Source of the DNA: Cladopsammia gracilis
Lineage: Eukaryota > Cnidaria > Anthozoa > Scleractinia > Dendrophylliidae
NCBI GenBank assembly: GCA_022457155.1
Contig: JAJGOT010000051.1
Location: 594,501 to 658,500 of the forward strand
Direction of reading: 5' to 3'
Length of the DNA: 64,000 bases
The position numbers were made by a program, and so were the translations under genes. The notes below the pieces were generated by a model, which saw only the letters and a list, made by a program, of their open reading frames with translations, was not told where the DNA came from and did not search any database. Positions 1 through 10,951 of the stretch are shown here, in pieces. The number at the start of each line of letters is the position of its first letter. Position 1 is the first letter of the stretch.

Positions 1-454
1 CAATGTTGCTCGAATATTATCAATTAATGAATTGACATCCCCTGATATCGAGTGAACGTTGTATGAAATAGCATCTTTAATGGAAATAATCGGTCTGTTA
101 TGACAAAGAATTGCGATAAATGTGCGATTGAATCAACGGTCATTTTGTTATTCATATTGCGGCATATAAATATAAACATCGAATGCGAAATTAAATATCA
201 GATCTTTTTCTTTCAGTTCCCTTATTTCTAAATCACATTCATTAAGAAATGAATTCGGAAACAAAAACTCAAGTTCATTATCACATTTGTTCACACTTTA
301 CATCTTCAGTGAAAATGTGAAATAATTTTCTTCTGCCTTTCTCGGTAGTCACGTTCGTGCATAGCGTTATATGCAAATTGTTTCGTGTTTTCGAGGAGAT
401 AAAACGATTGCTTATTAAACGGCTAGGCATGCAATATTGGAACTATTGAACACT

Positions 455-507
455 TACTCACTCACTCACTCACTCACTCACTCACTCACTCACTCACTCA
501 CTCACTC
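455..507. repeat. (CTCA)n microsatellite
   Basis: About 13 tandem CTCA units inside the left inverted-repeat arm. The right arm has only a few GAGT units at the matching place (6493-6506). Confidence 0.95.
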
Positions 508-1067
508 GGTATATCATAAAATATAAAACAAAACTACTAACCTTGTAGTTCGAAAATGGAATGTGTTCCGTGTACGTTAATCATCCGCAGCGCTTAAAAA
601 GGGTAAGTACTGAAACCAGGAACGGGGAAACGCAGGAATGGCGGAACGAAATACTAAAACCAGGAATACTAAAACCAGGAACACACCAAAAAAACCAGGA
701 ACACCGGAATACTAAAACCCGGAACACAACAAAAAACCCGGGGCGCCAGAATACTAAAACCCGGAACGCACCAAAAACCCCGGAACGCCAGAATATGAAC
801 CAGGAAGACTCCAAAACCGGAAGGCGGGAATACCAGGAGCCGTTGAATGTCCACGCCATGTGTTATTTTCATCCCCCGTCCATGCCTTATCTGTTAACTG
901 TAGTAGATATTAAAAGAACATTTGATAGTTGCGAAGATAATATATGAACCTTAATTGGTCGTTAAAAACTCGGGTTAAAACGCAGCAGCAATCCTTTATT
1001 TCGTGGTCCGGTGGAATCAAGGGAATGTTTTCCCGCCAAAAACATAATTATGATAATGTATTTAGAG

Positions 1068-1348
1068 CAGTTTTCAATTGAGTGTTGTAAAACCAAAACC
1101 AAAGTAATTACTCTGACCAATCACAGAAGTCGTAAACAATCCAATAAACCAATCAGAGCTCGATGTAATTACATGTCGGCGGCGCCAAGCGCGGGAAAAC
1201 GCGTGCGAGCAAGTCACGATTGGTTTTGGTTTTACTTCTGATTGGTCGAGAAAGTGGCGCGAGAATGTTTAGCCAATCACAAAGCGTAGCAATGCAAAAC
1301 CAAAGCAATTGTGTAATTACACTTTTGATACTCAATTGAAAACTACTG
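1068..1348. mobile_element. CCAAT-rich MITE, copy 1 (nested)
   Basis: The termini CAGTTTTCAATTGAGT and CAGTAGTTTTCAATTGAGT (reverse complement of the right end) define it. The interior has several CCAATCA/TGATTGG motifs, GGCGCCAAGCGCGGGAAA and paired inverted segments. Related copies lie at 31685-31822 (inverted, partial) and 46066-46310. Confidence 0.7.
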
Positions 1349-1570
1349 TGTTGTACATGTAAGGTAAGGCTTGTTCTTTAAATTTTTGCTTGGTTCTTTT
1401 CGTTTAAGATATACAACGTATTATGGGTTAATTAATGAACCGTTTTCTTTATGTTTGGCTTCAGTCCCAGCAAAAGCCCGGATAAAAAAAAGTAAGATTA
1501 TTTTTTTAACTTTGTCAACTGGAAAAATATTGCAATAAAGTCCGATCAGGTTAATGATGAAATAGAAGAT

Positions 1571-2060
1571 TTGTTCATACAGCCGCAAGTGCCAGACGTC
1601 ACTGAAGACGAGTTGACTCGTGCTTTTGTGACAGTCCCTGCCTCCACAGTAGCAGGCATGTCGGAAAAGACTGAGTGGCTATTGAAGACCCCAGGTCAAG
1701 TAACTAATGCTCCAGGCTGTTCGCCAGATGCACGCATGGTGGCAAGTCGCAGAACACAAGATCGGCCTCATTTCGTGACCCCTGGAAAGACAGACGGAGA
1801 ATTTCGCTGTGACAAAAGTTGTCCTCAAGACAGTGGAATGGTCTCGCTGTGTGCTCCCATGTGTTGGCAGCAGCGCAGTCTACAGGGAAACTGCCACTCT
1901 TCTTGTACTGGTATCAGAACACCAAAGCAAAGAAAAAGAATGGAAACCTCACCTCTCTCGCACGAACTGAAATACCAGCTAATCCAGGAAAGAAAGATGG
2001 GCAAAGCACTTCGAGGGTGAGACCCGAACGGCTACCAGTTGATCACGTAACAAAGAGAGA
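1571..2060 (+). pseudogene. Frameshifted SWIM zinc-finger protein fragment
   Basis: Two overlapping reading frames together look like the C-terminal part of a SWIM-type zinc-finger protein. The first frame gives FVTPGKTDGEFRCDKSCPQ, containing the first metal-binding cysteines (CDKSC). The second, shifted frame gives VCSHVLAAAQSTGKL, containing the C-x-H half, followed by LYWYQNTKAKKKNGNLTSLA, a Lys-rich run seen after such fingers in cnidarian proteins I recall. The break lies around 1820-1850. SWIM domains occur in transposase-related and nuclear proteins. The fragment sits inside the terminal-inverted-repeat element 599-2733, so it is probably transposon cargo or a remnant of its coding region. 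It is not functional as it stands. Confidence 0.5.
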
Positions 2061-3205
2061 CAGACACTATGCATAAAATCAGCTACGTAGTTCCTCAACC
2101 CCACCGCCAAACAACGAACCGTTCTTCTTCAAGAAAGTTAACAGCAGAATAAAAATATGCCAGGGATGCCGAACATCAATTCGTGGACGTCGATGGGGGA
2201 GATCCCGGCTCCGCCCTTTGACTTCTGTGTGGCGAGGTCGGAGCGAAAGCCTATCGAACACCAGAAGGCAATGAAGGACTGCTAGAACAAAATCACAGGA
2301 AAACATTACAGACATAACACAGTTGACCTCTAGTCCGTTACATGCGGCTTTTAAAAGTTTTTTTTTTAGTCAACACTAAAATCCTCCAAAACCAAGAAAA
2401 TGTATACCCGTTAAAATAATACATGTATATAGGTGGCAAACGATATTCAACAGCATTTTGTAAAAGTCGTACAGGCCTACCACCTCCATTTTACATGAGA
2501 TATACTCGTTAGAAGAAAATATAAAAGGTTTTCAAATGTTTCACACCGGTAGAGACTATTTCTCCCTGGTGTGTTCCGGGTTTTAGTAGTCTGGCGTTCC
2601 GGGTTTTAGTATTACGGCGTTCCGGTTTTTTGGTGTGTTTCGGGTTTTAGTATTCCGGCATTCCGGGTTTTTGGTGTGTTCCGGGTTTTAGTATTCCGGC
2701 GTTCCACCGTTCCAGGTTTCAGTACTTGCCCTTGAAAAGGAACGTTGCGTTAAAAGTGCAGAGAACTGCATGCTGGATCGCAGGTGTGAAATGAACATAC
2801 CCATTTCCTGTTTGCATACCTTCCGCAAGAATCGTCCGTCAGAAAGTGGTGCTGATATGAAAAAAGCTGCCGATTTCGATTTAGGTTGCTACCTCAACAC
2901 AATTTTACATTGCAATTTAAAAATCCATTTCACCGGGAAAATCAAGAAAAAATATTAATTCAAGTTGGGGTGTGGGGGTGGGTGCTGGAAGAGCGGTTAT
3001 TTGAGATGGCTACCCGTCCTAGAAAACATGGTTGAGGTTCATAAATGCGGCACGGTTGGGGGGGGGGGGGATGAGCTTAACCTGGATATAAAACCTTGGA
3101 TGGAGGCCGTCGGCAGCGGGGTGGAGAATCGAGGGTGGAAGGGAGGAGGCAGGGTGGTGTTGCGGGGTGTTATGCCGTTCGACCTTATATTCGTAGGCTA
3201 GGAAG

Positions 3206-3989
3206 GGTTTTTCCACCTCTCTAGTCTTAGCCTTTCACTGCAAATGATTATTTCGATTAATATTTTCTAAACTGTCCAGTACAGCATTTTCGTTATACTT
3301 ATTAGGTTACCAAGGCAGCGGTTGGGGGCTTGAATTGGTTTGGGTTGGAGTTTCATGGTGTTCTTGTGAAATAGAATGATCTCTCCCTATCTCTTCTTTT
3401 CACGTGCACCCCTCCCACCCTACACAGTTAATAAAATGTAAAATCTGGTGTTTGTGTTTAAAGAAAACTTTATATTCCTTTGACTAGTACTTCATCAAGA
3501 TAGTACAATACATAACATGTTGCAGCAACATTTCGCCATTTTCAGTTGTGATGCGAAAGATATGGATTAACTAAAGAGCATGTATTACTCTTGGCGGGAG
3601 TCTTCCCCACTAAATTTTGAGCTTTGCACACCACATGAAATGCTATTTCTGACATTTTGGCAAAATTAAATTAGCCGATTGGATTTCCTTCTGCATGATT
3701 TTTTTTTGGGATTCCTCTTTGCAGTTATGTTTTCCAGGTGTTTTCCCTTGCGTGAAGTTGAATTGTTTTTTTGCCCCACTCCCACCGTCACTTTTCTAAT
3801 GGTCTGTCCCTAACATAGACAGGGAAATGGTTAATCTGCTGTGATTTAAATTAAAACGACACACACACACACACACGCACACGCTGCGCTTTTTCCGAGT
3901 TGCTACAAGCTTCACATGATGATTGGTATCTGCACCTTTGCGTTGTTAGTCAAGACATACAGCCTGGACATTGTGATGTAATATTTATA
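3206..3989. other. Unassigned AT-rich sequence
   Basis: No coding exon or repeat that I can name, apart from a short CA run near 3857-3884. Confidence 0.5.
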
Positions 3990-5129
3990 GATAGCCCAAG
4001 CCTAACAGCGTCGCACTTTGAACAAGCTTAACTAAGGTGAAACTTAACTAAGGTGAAAGGTTGAAAGCACAAGAATTAAGATTGACGAACGGGTTATTTT
4101 CAATTTTAGCAATTCTCAACTGAAACAGTATTACGCGACCGTCTGCACAGTACATTTTTATAGACCGTACAAAAGTTCACAAAAACAACTTTTATTTGTC
4201 TAGAATAAATAGTACCACTAGTTTCCGAATAAAATACAGTTTATGTTTGTCAAAAATTGCCCGAGAAACTGATTTGAAAATCAAAAATTGCAAAAATACA
4301 CAAACATATTTGCATAAGGCGATGCGAGTGAAGATAGAACTGTACTATAAAATCAAGTCTTGTTTTGTTTAAATAAAATCGCTTTTCAATCTATCTAATG
4401 AATGAACTAACACATAAAAATGGACAACACAATCTTCTTTCGAAAAAAATTTATTCAAATCTCCATTAGTTTACGTTTAAAAGCAAAACGCGTACCATGT
4501 AATTATAGCTCATCGAGTTCAAGCTTTCTTCGATGAAATTCAAGAGATCGATACAACTAAATTTAGGCACGTTTTAAAATCAATTCGCCAAAACTAACAA
4601 TAACACTAATAACAAGTCACTCACAGGTTGATATCAACATAAATTCTCATCGAAAACTGTAATCTGTTTTACCTTTAAGTTCCTCGCTTGCTTGGAAATT
4701 CAAATCTCCGCTTCTGGTTCTGAAATCATCTCCCGCATTGATAAAAACGTAATACACGAAGTTCCTCGAAGCAAGATTTTATCCCTGAAAGCTCGTCTTT
4801 TTCCACTAAAGCGGCTTCTGAGTAAACCTTAATTAGTATCCCTGTCTTGAGTGGCAAACCGCGAAAAAATGCAGGAAAATAACGAGTTTAATTCTCCGCT
4901 AGGCACAAGAAAACAACTAAAGTGTTTACCGAGCTCACGGCTGTGTGGCCGCGCGAAAAACAAAATTGCTAAGATCCCGGATGTTGTCCAACACGGGCGT
5001 CGGCGGGCGTTCGGCGGGCAGACAACGCGCCCGCGAAACATTCCGCTAGCCATGACCACGAAAAATCACGGCGTAGGTTCTATGAGTATGGAGCTGCGCA
5101 GCCAGGCCTTCGGCCTGGCAAGTGCTCCG
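3990..5129. repeat. Dispersed 1.1-kb repeat A, copy 1
   Basis: The block from GCCTAACAGCGTCGCACTTTG to the GCGCAGCCAGGCCTTCGGCC hairpin recurs, with small indels, at 25645-26690. The AT-rich body ends in a CpG-rich 250-bp stretch (about 4930-5129). The minus strand of both copies opens frames that include KMxRGD-like and EEALVEKEELS-like peptides, but the copies differ by frame-breaking changes and I see no known domain. It may be the 5' region of a retroelement. It lies in the loop between the arms of the large inverted repeat. Confidence 0.7.
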
Positions 5130-5929
5130 CTAATACTCCTTCAGAAGAAAAAAGAGTCTCACCATCAGCATCTCTGCGAGCACTTTTCATTTGACTTGCA
5201 ACTGTCGCATGATTAATTTTCGTCTTTTAGTTTCCCCAACCATACATCAACGGTTTCCAAAACCTCTTCTTTTTCTCATTAAATGTTTTATTTATTTACT
5301 TCTGCGTAGACTGAAAAATATTCGGTTTTCTCTGTAATGCACGCAAGGAGAGGCGTGTAGCGCCGATCCTCGCACATAAGCTTATGCGCCCATTGGGGTC
5401 CTTCCGTATTCTTACCCGCAGTAGATCTTCTCAACTGTCTTAGCTTCGGCCGCTTACTTTCAGTGCACTTGCGTGAAAAATGAACGGTTTTGCAGTCTCA
5501 TTTTAGCGCCCAACCCTCTTGTTCTATCAGATGAAACTAAGCCAGGTGATGTTGCGTCAAGCGTCATAACTTTTTCTCATTGAAAGACTGAACTCATCAG
5601 CTTACATCCTCATCCTCTTACTTCCAAAACATTTTTTCCATAAGTGGCATGAGGGAAGTCTCCATCAGAAAACTCCAAGAATACAACTACCTTATTAAAA
5701 AATGAAATTTGTTTTACCGAACCAACATTTAAATTGCCACTCAGATGTTCTAATTAAACCCTCCCTTTTTTAATATATTCCAGGTTTCTTATTGTACGGT
5801 TCCAGTAAAAAAGTGTATTTTTTTTGTCCTCTCAGATTGTAAAAACAAAACAAAACAAAAGACTTGTTATTCAAAATCTATGACAATCCTACATATGAAA
5901 TTCACCTGTCGAGGGCTTACCTGCTAAAT
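5130..5929. other. Unassigned sequence
   Basis: Nothing recognised; no convincing exon, hairpin or repeat between repeat A and the right inverted-repeat arm. Confidence 0.5.
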
Positions 5930-7410
5930 GTACGGTCAAGCGGCACTCATTACCAAAACTGCCATGCCCCCTCACTAACGGGCACCTCCGACCCCGCCGT
6001 CCTTCCTCAATTTTCTATTCAGATTTATCTTCTTTCCCTGGCCAATTTACGGATTAATTTCTTTTCTTATCTTAAAGCCTACCCTAGCCTTGTTTATGAA
6101 AATGGGTAATCACCTCAAATAACCGCTCTTCCGGCTCTCCCCAACTCCCCCTCCCCTACTCCACACCCCAGTTTATATAATCTGCTACTTTCTTGATTTT
6201 CCCCAGTGAAATGGATTTTTAAATTACAAAGAAAAATTGTGTTGAGGTGTTTGCTAACTTAAATCGAGATCGGCAGCTTTTTTCATATCAGTACCGCTTT
6301 TTGACGAACGATAAATATGAAATGGGGATGCTTATTTCAGACCTGCGATCCAGCATGCAGTTCTCTGTCTCTTTTACACGACGTTCCTTTTCAGTCGAGC
6401 GCTGCGGATGATTCACGTACACCTGTACACGGAACACTCATTCCTTTTTCGAACTACAAGGTTAGTAGTTTTATTTTACATGTTTATGATATACCGAGTG
6501 AGTGAGTATCGAATATTGCGTGCCTGGCAGTTAAGCAATCGCTTTATCTCCTCAAAAACACGAAAAAAAAAATGCATATAACGCCATGTACGAACGTGAC
6601 TACCGAGAACGGCAGACGAAAATTATTTCACACCTTCACTGAAGTTATAAAATGGTACATTTTATGAACAAATGTGATAATGAACTTTAGTTTTGTTTCC
6701 GAGTTCATTTCTTTATGATGTGATTTAGATAAGGGAACTGAGAGCAAAATAACTGATATTTCGCATTGGATGTTTATATTTATATGCCGCAATATGAATA
6801 ACAAACTGACCGTTGGAAACGAATTTTTTTATTCAATCGCACATTTATCGCAATTCTTTGTCGTAACAGACCATTATTTCCATTGCAGATTCCATTTCCA
6901 GTCGTATAACGTTCACTCGATATCAGGGGGTATCAATTCATTACTCGTGGCGAAGCACACGAGTTATAAATCCGGCGTTGACTTTTCTTGTTTTTTTTTC
7001 GTGTCACATTAGCGCATGCAAATTTATGCACGCATATTTAAGTCTATATCGACGACTATATGGCTTTCGGCCATGAAATACATACCGTAAACAGTCTATC
7101 CGTGTGTTGACTCGAGAAGCAAGATAAAGAACTACTGCATACAACTGCACACTTTCAAGACAATTCAAGGCGTTCATGGATGGATAGGACCGTTTGATAT
7201 TGTGTTCGCCGCTTATTCCTGTGGGATTTTTGCTCTGGCAAGTTCTGTGTTTTATATATTAAACTTGCCATTTGCTTAGCGATCGAGCTCCGGGTCGAGC
7301 TCTTAAGTGTCAGCTACTGAATCCAGTGAATGCAGTGTAGTCTTACTTTTAAACCCGTGTATGCGTGAAAGCATGATGAACAGGTATCGGCAAGGGTGTT
7401 TAAATAAAAT

Positions 7411-7442
7411 TCACTCTCTCACTCACTCACTCACTCACTCGC
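7411..7442. repeat. (CTCA)n microsatellite
   Basis: A short CTCA run, about seven units, in the segment inserted in the right inverted-repeat arm. Confidence 0.9.
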
Positions 7443-7703
7443 TCCTTCCATCAGCTGTAAACTTAGTGAGCAAATGCTTTGTTACGAACACGTTTCGTAA
7501 CAGGAATTCAACGTGAATCCAACGATAACAATAATTAATTTGATGTAAACGAATATAGACAACAATAAGCTTACAGATGTTTCGCATTCGGAGTTTTTAG
7601 TGCAACATTAAAATCGATCTAAAAGGATTTTGCAACCTTAACACGCGTTCTGATGCGTATCTAGCTTAAAATAATAAAATTTAGTTCGTAGGTTGTATGT
7701 GTT

Positions 7704-7775
7704 CTTGGACAGCGCAGTGACTGAATTTGTTGCTTAGTACCGGACGGCCCGAGTTCGAATCTCCATAAAGTCCTC
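7704..7775 (+). other. tRNA-like / SINE-like fragment
   Basis: GGACAGCGCAGTGAC resembles a polymerase III A box and GAGTTCGAATCTCC a B box, 40 bp apart, followed by a T-rich tract. The arms do not form a full tRNA cloverleaf, so this is more likely a SINE head or tRNA pseudogene. Confidence 0.35.
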
Positions 7776-8133
7776 TTTATTTATTTTTTTTTTCCTTTTT
7801 TTTTCTTTTTTCGAACTGGACATTATGAAAGTGATGTACTTTTTTTTTCGTTCGTCAAAAATCCTTACGTTTAATAAAAAAAAAAAAATATATCGAACTG
7901 TGTCAGTGTGAAAACGTAAGCTTACGGCAATATTGCGTTACGCGTTACGCGTTAGCATTTCTTCTTCTCGGGTTGGCTCTTAGGAGCCTTTGATTAGACA
8001 TAATTTTAAGCTTATGTTTCTCTGTAAAAGCTCTCAAATCACTTGGGAATCAATGCTGCAATGAGTTAAAGGCGCCACGAGTTCAAGCTGTGTACAGCTT
8101 CTTGTTAATTGATAATTTTCGAGCAACATTGAG

Positions 8134-9080
8134 CGGCCGGGTATTTGTCTAAATTCTGATACGAAAAATGGCTATACCGCACCACGATCTATCACACTTT
8201 TCCCTGCTCTGTTACATTTGCCCCATTTTTTATTTATGAAATCAATTTATATATAAACAATCTACGTTTAGGAGATAGTTCTAAATCGAAATGGCAAGGA
8301 GAGATATCGGCTGGTGAATTTCTGGTAATTTTAGGAACATTCAAAATGCGGATAGTATACCTTTGGACCGTTTAGTCGTTCGTGGCTCAAAGTGTGCCCT
8401 TTTCGCATGAATTTACATAAATGCAACAAGGAAGGATAGTTCTTTGCATCAGTATGAGCAATGATCAATTTACTTCGATAACAGGTTAAGAGTCGAAGTC
8501 TCAAGAATACCTTCGATCTACCAATATGGCGGCCTGATGCCGAGGTCACCCCCAAAACGGCCTTGTTAATATTTTCCAAAGTAAAAAGAATTGAAACCTT
8601 AAACTAACCATTCCGTATTCAGGACCCTAAACCAAGCCTACATGGTAAATTTCAGCCAAATCGGTGATGTACCGTGGCCGCGACTTTTCAAAAAAGTTCG
8701 AATTTTACAGAGTATGGCTCTTAAAAACTTATTGAAACCTTACAAGTAAAAATCGTTTAGCGCTTTCCAAAATAATATTCTGGAGTTAAAGTTCTTAAAC
8801 TTAAAGGTAGCGAATTAAAAATCGATGCACCTGAAAAATAAAAACTACGGTGTGCGAAATCAAGTTTGATCTTGGGCAGTTTTACTGCTAGTGTTTGCGT
8901 TGCGATTTAATCGTTCGAAGTAATTTTTAAACGGAGAACAAACAGTTCCCAGAAGGCAGTCAAAGACAAGTAAGCACGCTCTCTTATTTAAAAGGTTGTT
9001 GATTGATAAAAATCGGAGATCACAGTTTCGCGGACTGGATTTCGGGGAAATAATTTCGACGCTTCCGTTCTCGCATACCG
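8134..9080. other. Unassigned sequence upstream of gene 1
   Basis: AT-rich. If 9081 is the true start, the last few hundred bases would hold the promoter and 5' UTR; I see no clear TATA box. Confidence 0.4.
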
Positions 9081-9177
9081 ATGGCACTAAATTTAATTTG
9101 CGCATGGGCAATTTTTTGTGTTTTGTGGGAAATACTGGTTTTTCTTTACTGGGAATTAAGTTTGCGATTTGCAGGAA
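9081..9177 (+). CDS. Gene 1, tentative signal-peptide exon
   Basis: This is a candidate first coding exon for the SUEL protein whose lectin exon starts at 10174. An ATG opens a reading frame beginning MALNLICAWAIFCVLWEILV, a strongly hydrophobic N-terminus as expected for a secreted or type I membrane protein. It would end at an A followed by GTCAGT, giving phase 1, which is the phase required by the acceptor of the next exon; the junction codon would be Thr. Genes 2 and 3 have equivalent short signal exons that also end in phase 1. The donor is weak (C at +3) and the hydrophobic stretch is long for a signal peptide, so the true first exon could lie elsewhere, including left of the window. 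Confidence 0.4.
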
Positions 9178-9446
9178 GTCAGTCGCGTTCAATTGGATGT
9201 AAAACACGTTAATCGGTGTCACTTTATTACAATTACATCTTGCTTACATCTTGCCCTAGTGCAGTGGCAATGGATCAGCAATAACTACGGTATCATTTGA
9301 TGCATTATCACCCGAGATCGTTTTTTTTGCGGACCGTGAATAGCACGTGAAAATCGCAAAAATTAGAACCCATAAAAATTTAGTGCTACACGGTATGCTG
9401 CAACTTACTTACTTACTTACTTAACCCATATAATTAAGTGTAGTGC

Positions 9447-9822
9447 CCGGGGGGTTGGGGGGTACTCCCTATAATGGGCTATACGGGGATGCTCCCCCGC
9501 GCGAAAGGGGTACCTTTTTTAGGCTTGAGGTATATGAAAGGGTAGGGATTTCACGAAGTATAGAAAAAAGAAAGGGAAAACAAGAGTTGAAGTATGAAAA
9601 AGGGTAGGGAAAACTCCCATTTAAGTATTATAAAAAGCGCCTTTCAAAATATGTCAAACAGACGCACGTAAAGGCGAGATGAAAGGGGTACCATTTTCAA
9701 TGAAAGGTATATGAAAGGGGTACCTTTTCTGTTAAAAACGGTATATAGAAAGGTAAGGATTTGGACCTTGGGGCGAAGCCGGTCCCCGTACAAAACTTTG
9801 TTGAGTATCCCCCCTCCGGGGG
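9447..9822. mobile_element. hAT-like MITE, GGTATATGAAAGGGG family, copy 1
   Basis: The element begins CCGGGGGGTTGGGGGGTACTC and ends CCCCCCTCCGGGGG. It is flanked by a perfect 8-bp duplication TGTAGTGC (9439-9446 and 9823-9830). The interior has repeated TATATGAAAGGGGTACC units. An 8-bp target duplication is typical of hAT transposons. It lies in the gene 1 region between the candidate signal exon and the SUEL exon. Minus-strand frames across it are artefacts of its repeats. Confidence 0.85.
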
Positions 9823-9916
9823 TGTAGTGCTGCCCTACCGAAGTTTGACATCGTTTTCCCAAGTATATAAACAGGGGAACCAACGACGAAATTTAAGCTT
9901 TAAAAAGTCGTTTTTA

Positions 9917-10078
9917 ACTCGTGAATACGCAAAGCGTTGAACGGAGTTATAACAGACGGAACAAAAATTTGTATATATTTTGCCCGTGGCAAATGCGATA
10001 AGTAATGTTCACCTGCCTCACCCATGGGGACGGCATTGGAGGGAGGAGAGGGCGAGGAGTAGGACACGGAGGGGAGGG
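9917..10078 (-). mobile_element. Partial copy of the GCCT-GAACAGG element, inverted
   Basis: On the minus strand this matches the middle and right part of 10537-10944: Pro/Cys-codon-rich CCCTCCC tract, ATGGGTGAGGCAGGTGAAC, GGGCAAAATATATAC and the CAACGCTTTGCG end. It ends about 95 bp before the gene 1 SUEL exon. Confidence 0.6.
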
Positions 10079-10173
10079 GAGTGATTGTAAATCTGATACA
10101 TGAGTCATATTGTAAACTCTACAAATCAATCTTATTTGAATGTTTTGTAATAGTAGTGATATTTTATTTACAG

Positions 10174-10491
10174 CGGTTTTCTGCGAGAATGATCTGGCAA
10201 AATTCGATTGCAGTGGCTATCCAGGAATAATCAATGTCATAAGTGTCGAGTATAAAGAGAAAAATGCTGATTACTGCGACAATCCCAAGAAAGATTCCGT
10301 TCACAAGAATGATCTGTGTAAGGCGACCCAAGATGAGAAAGACTGTTTGGCATGCGTATTAATGAAAGGGTGTGACGGCAAAGTAAATTGCAGCCTTCAC
10401 GTGGCGCATGATACCTACAATGGCATTCACCTTCCGTGCAGAAAGCTTGGTATGGATATACGGTTTGAGGTCATATACGATTGCATTAACG
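10174..10491 (+). CDS. Gene 1, divergent SUEL lectin-domain exon
   Basis: This exon encodes one complete SUEL (galactose/rhamnose-binding lectin) domain of about 105 residues, starting VFCENDLAKFDC and ending EVIYDC. It is bounded by TTTATTTACAG and G|GTAAGT, both phase 1. All eight framework cysteines of the fold can be placed; two extra ones lie in DCLAC. The family motif YGR is replaced by YKE, and the DPC/KYL motif near the C-terminus by LPC with no KYL, so sugar binding by the usual site is doubtful. One N-glycosylation sequon (NCS) is visible. The next exon would be 13492-13778. SUEL domains act outside the cell as glycan-binding modules, in animal egg lectins, latrophilins and EVA-1 proteins; the ligand here is unknown. 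Family assignment is by pattern recognition. Confidence 0.8.
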
Positions 10492-10536
10492 GTAAGTTGA
10501 TTTTTGATGCCCTACATCATAAGATGCCAAAATTAT

Positions 10537-10944
10537 AGCCTATGAACAGGCTCCTTTTCGGAGGTATTGGGGTTAATGAAATCGGCGAGTAGAGCGAACC
10601 GAACCCCAATGAAAGCCTTCTTTGAGCCAGCTTTTGATACGAAACAACCGTTGGACCCTCCCCTCTCCTTCGCGTTTTGCTCCACCTATATCCCCCACCC
10701 TCTGCGTCCAACTCCATCACCCTCCGTTCTCTCCTGTGCCGTCTCATGGGTAAGGCAGCTTACCATCGAATTTGGAACGGGCAAAATATATGCACAAGCC
10801 TTATGCACTGGTCAGTGGAATTACCAAAAAAACGTTTACAGCCGAAAGAAGGAAGGAGGAAAGGAAGGAGTGAAAATTTGCATATTTGTCCTGTCCGCTG
10901 TAACTCGTTAAACGCTTCGCGAAAAGGAGCCTGTTCACAGGCTA
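10537..10944 (+). mobile_element. DNA transposon (MITE) with GCCT-GAACAGG termini
   Basis: The inverted termini are AGCCTATGAACAGGCTCCTT and, reverse-complemented from the right end, AGCCTGTGAACAGGCTCCTT. CCAAAAT occurs just outside both ends (10527-10533 and 10945-10951), a likely 7-8 bp target duplication, which suggests a hAT-like origin. It starts about 45 bp after the gene 1 SUEL exon. A related copy is at 27238-27560. Confidence 0.78.
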
Positions 10945-10951
10945 CCAAAAT

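Larger units (their letters stand above)
599..2733. mobile_element. DNA transposon with long repetitive terminal inverted repeats
   Basis: The ends read AAGGGTAAGTACTGAAACC and, reverse-complemented, AAGGGCAAGTACTGAAACC. Inside each end lies a 150-200 bp array of a degenerate unit containing ACTAAAACCCGGAAC (609-800 and, inverted, 2566-2720). The opposite arm of the large inverted repeat lacks this segment, showing it is an insertion. The element carries a nested MITE (1068-1348) and the broken SWIM finger fragment. The target duplication is not clear, so the superfamily is undetermined. Confidence 0.75.
1..3205. repeat. Left arm of a large interrupted inverted repeat
   Basis: Bases about 25-600 and 2736-3205 are the reverse complement, with many mismatches and indels, of 5930-6947. 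Positions 1-30 match the reverse complement of 8107-8133. The arm is split by the 2.1-kb element 599-2733, which is missing from the other arm, and it contains a CTCA microsatellite (455-507). It continues past the left edge of the window. It could be one end of a long fold-back transposon or two inverted copies of a repeat. Confidence 0.7.
5930..8133. repeat. Right arm of the large inverted repeat
   Basis: This is the partner of the left arm. The match runs from about 6947 back to about 5930, most clearly at 6300-6480 and 6740-6947. The end of the arm (8107-8133, reverse complement of window positions 1-30) is displaced by an inserted or unrelated segment 6948-8106, which includes a short CTCA microsatellite (7411-7442) and a tRNA-like stretch. 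No coding sequence is apparent. Confidence 0.65.

Noticed and set aside
455..507. Possible CRISPR or telomere-like array
   Set aside because: It is a plain CTCA microsatellite without spacers; the other regular arrays in the window also lack unique spacers.
561..947. 128-codon plus-strand frame rich in Asn, Thr and Lys, and its minus-strand counterpart
   Set aside because: It crosses the terminus and subterminal repeat array of the 599-2733 element; composition follows the repeat.
7704..7775. Functional tRNA gene
   Set aside because: Only box A- and box B-like words are present; the stems do not pair into a cloverleaf.
9644..9883. Minus-strand 79-codon frame
   Set aside because: It lies across the hAT-like MITE and its flank; the same words recur at 43428-43858 without a conserved frame.
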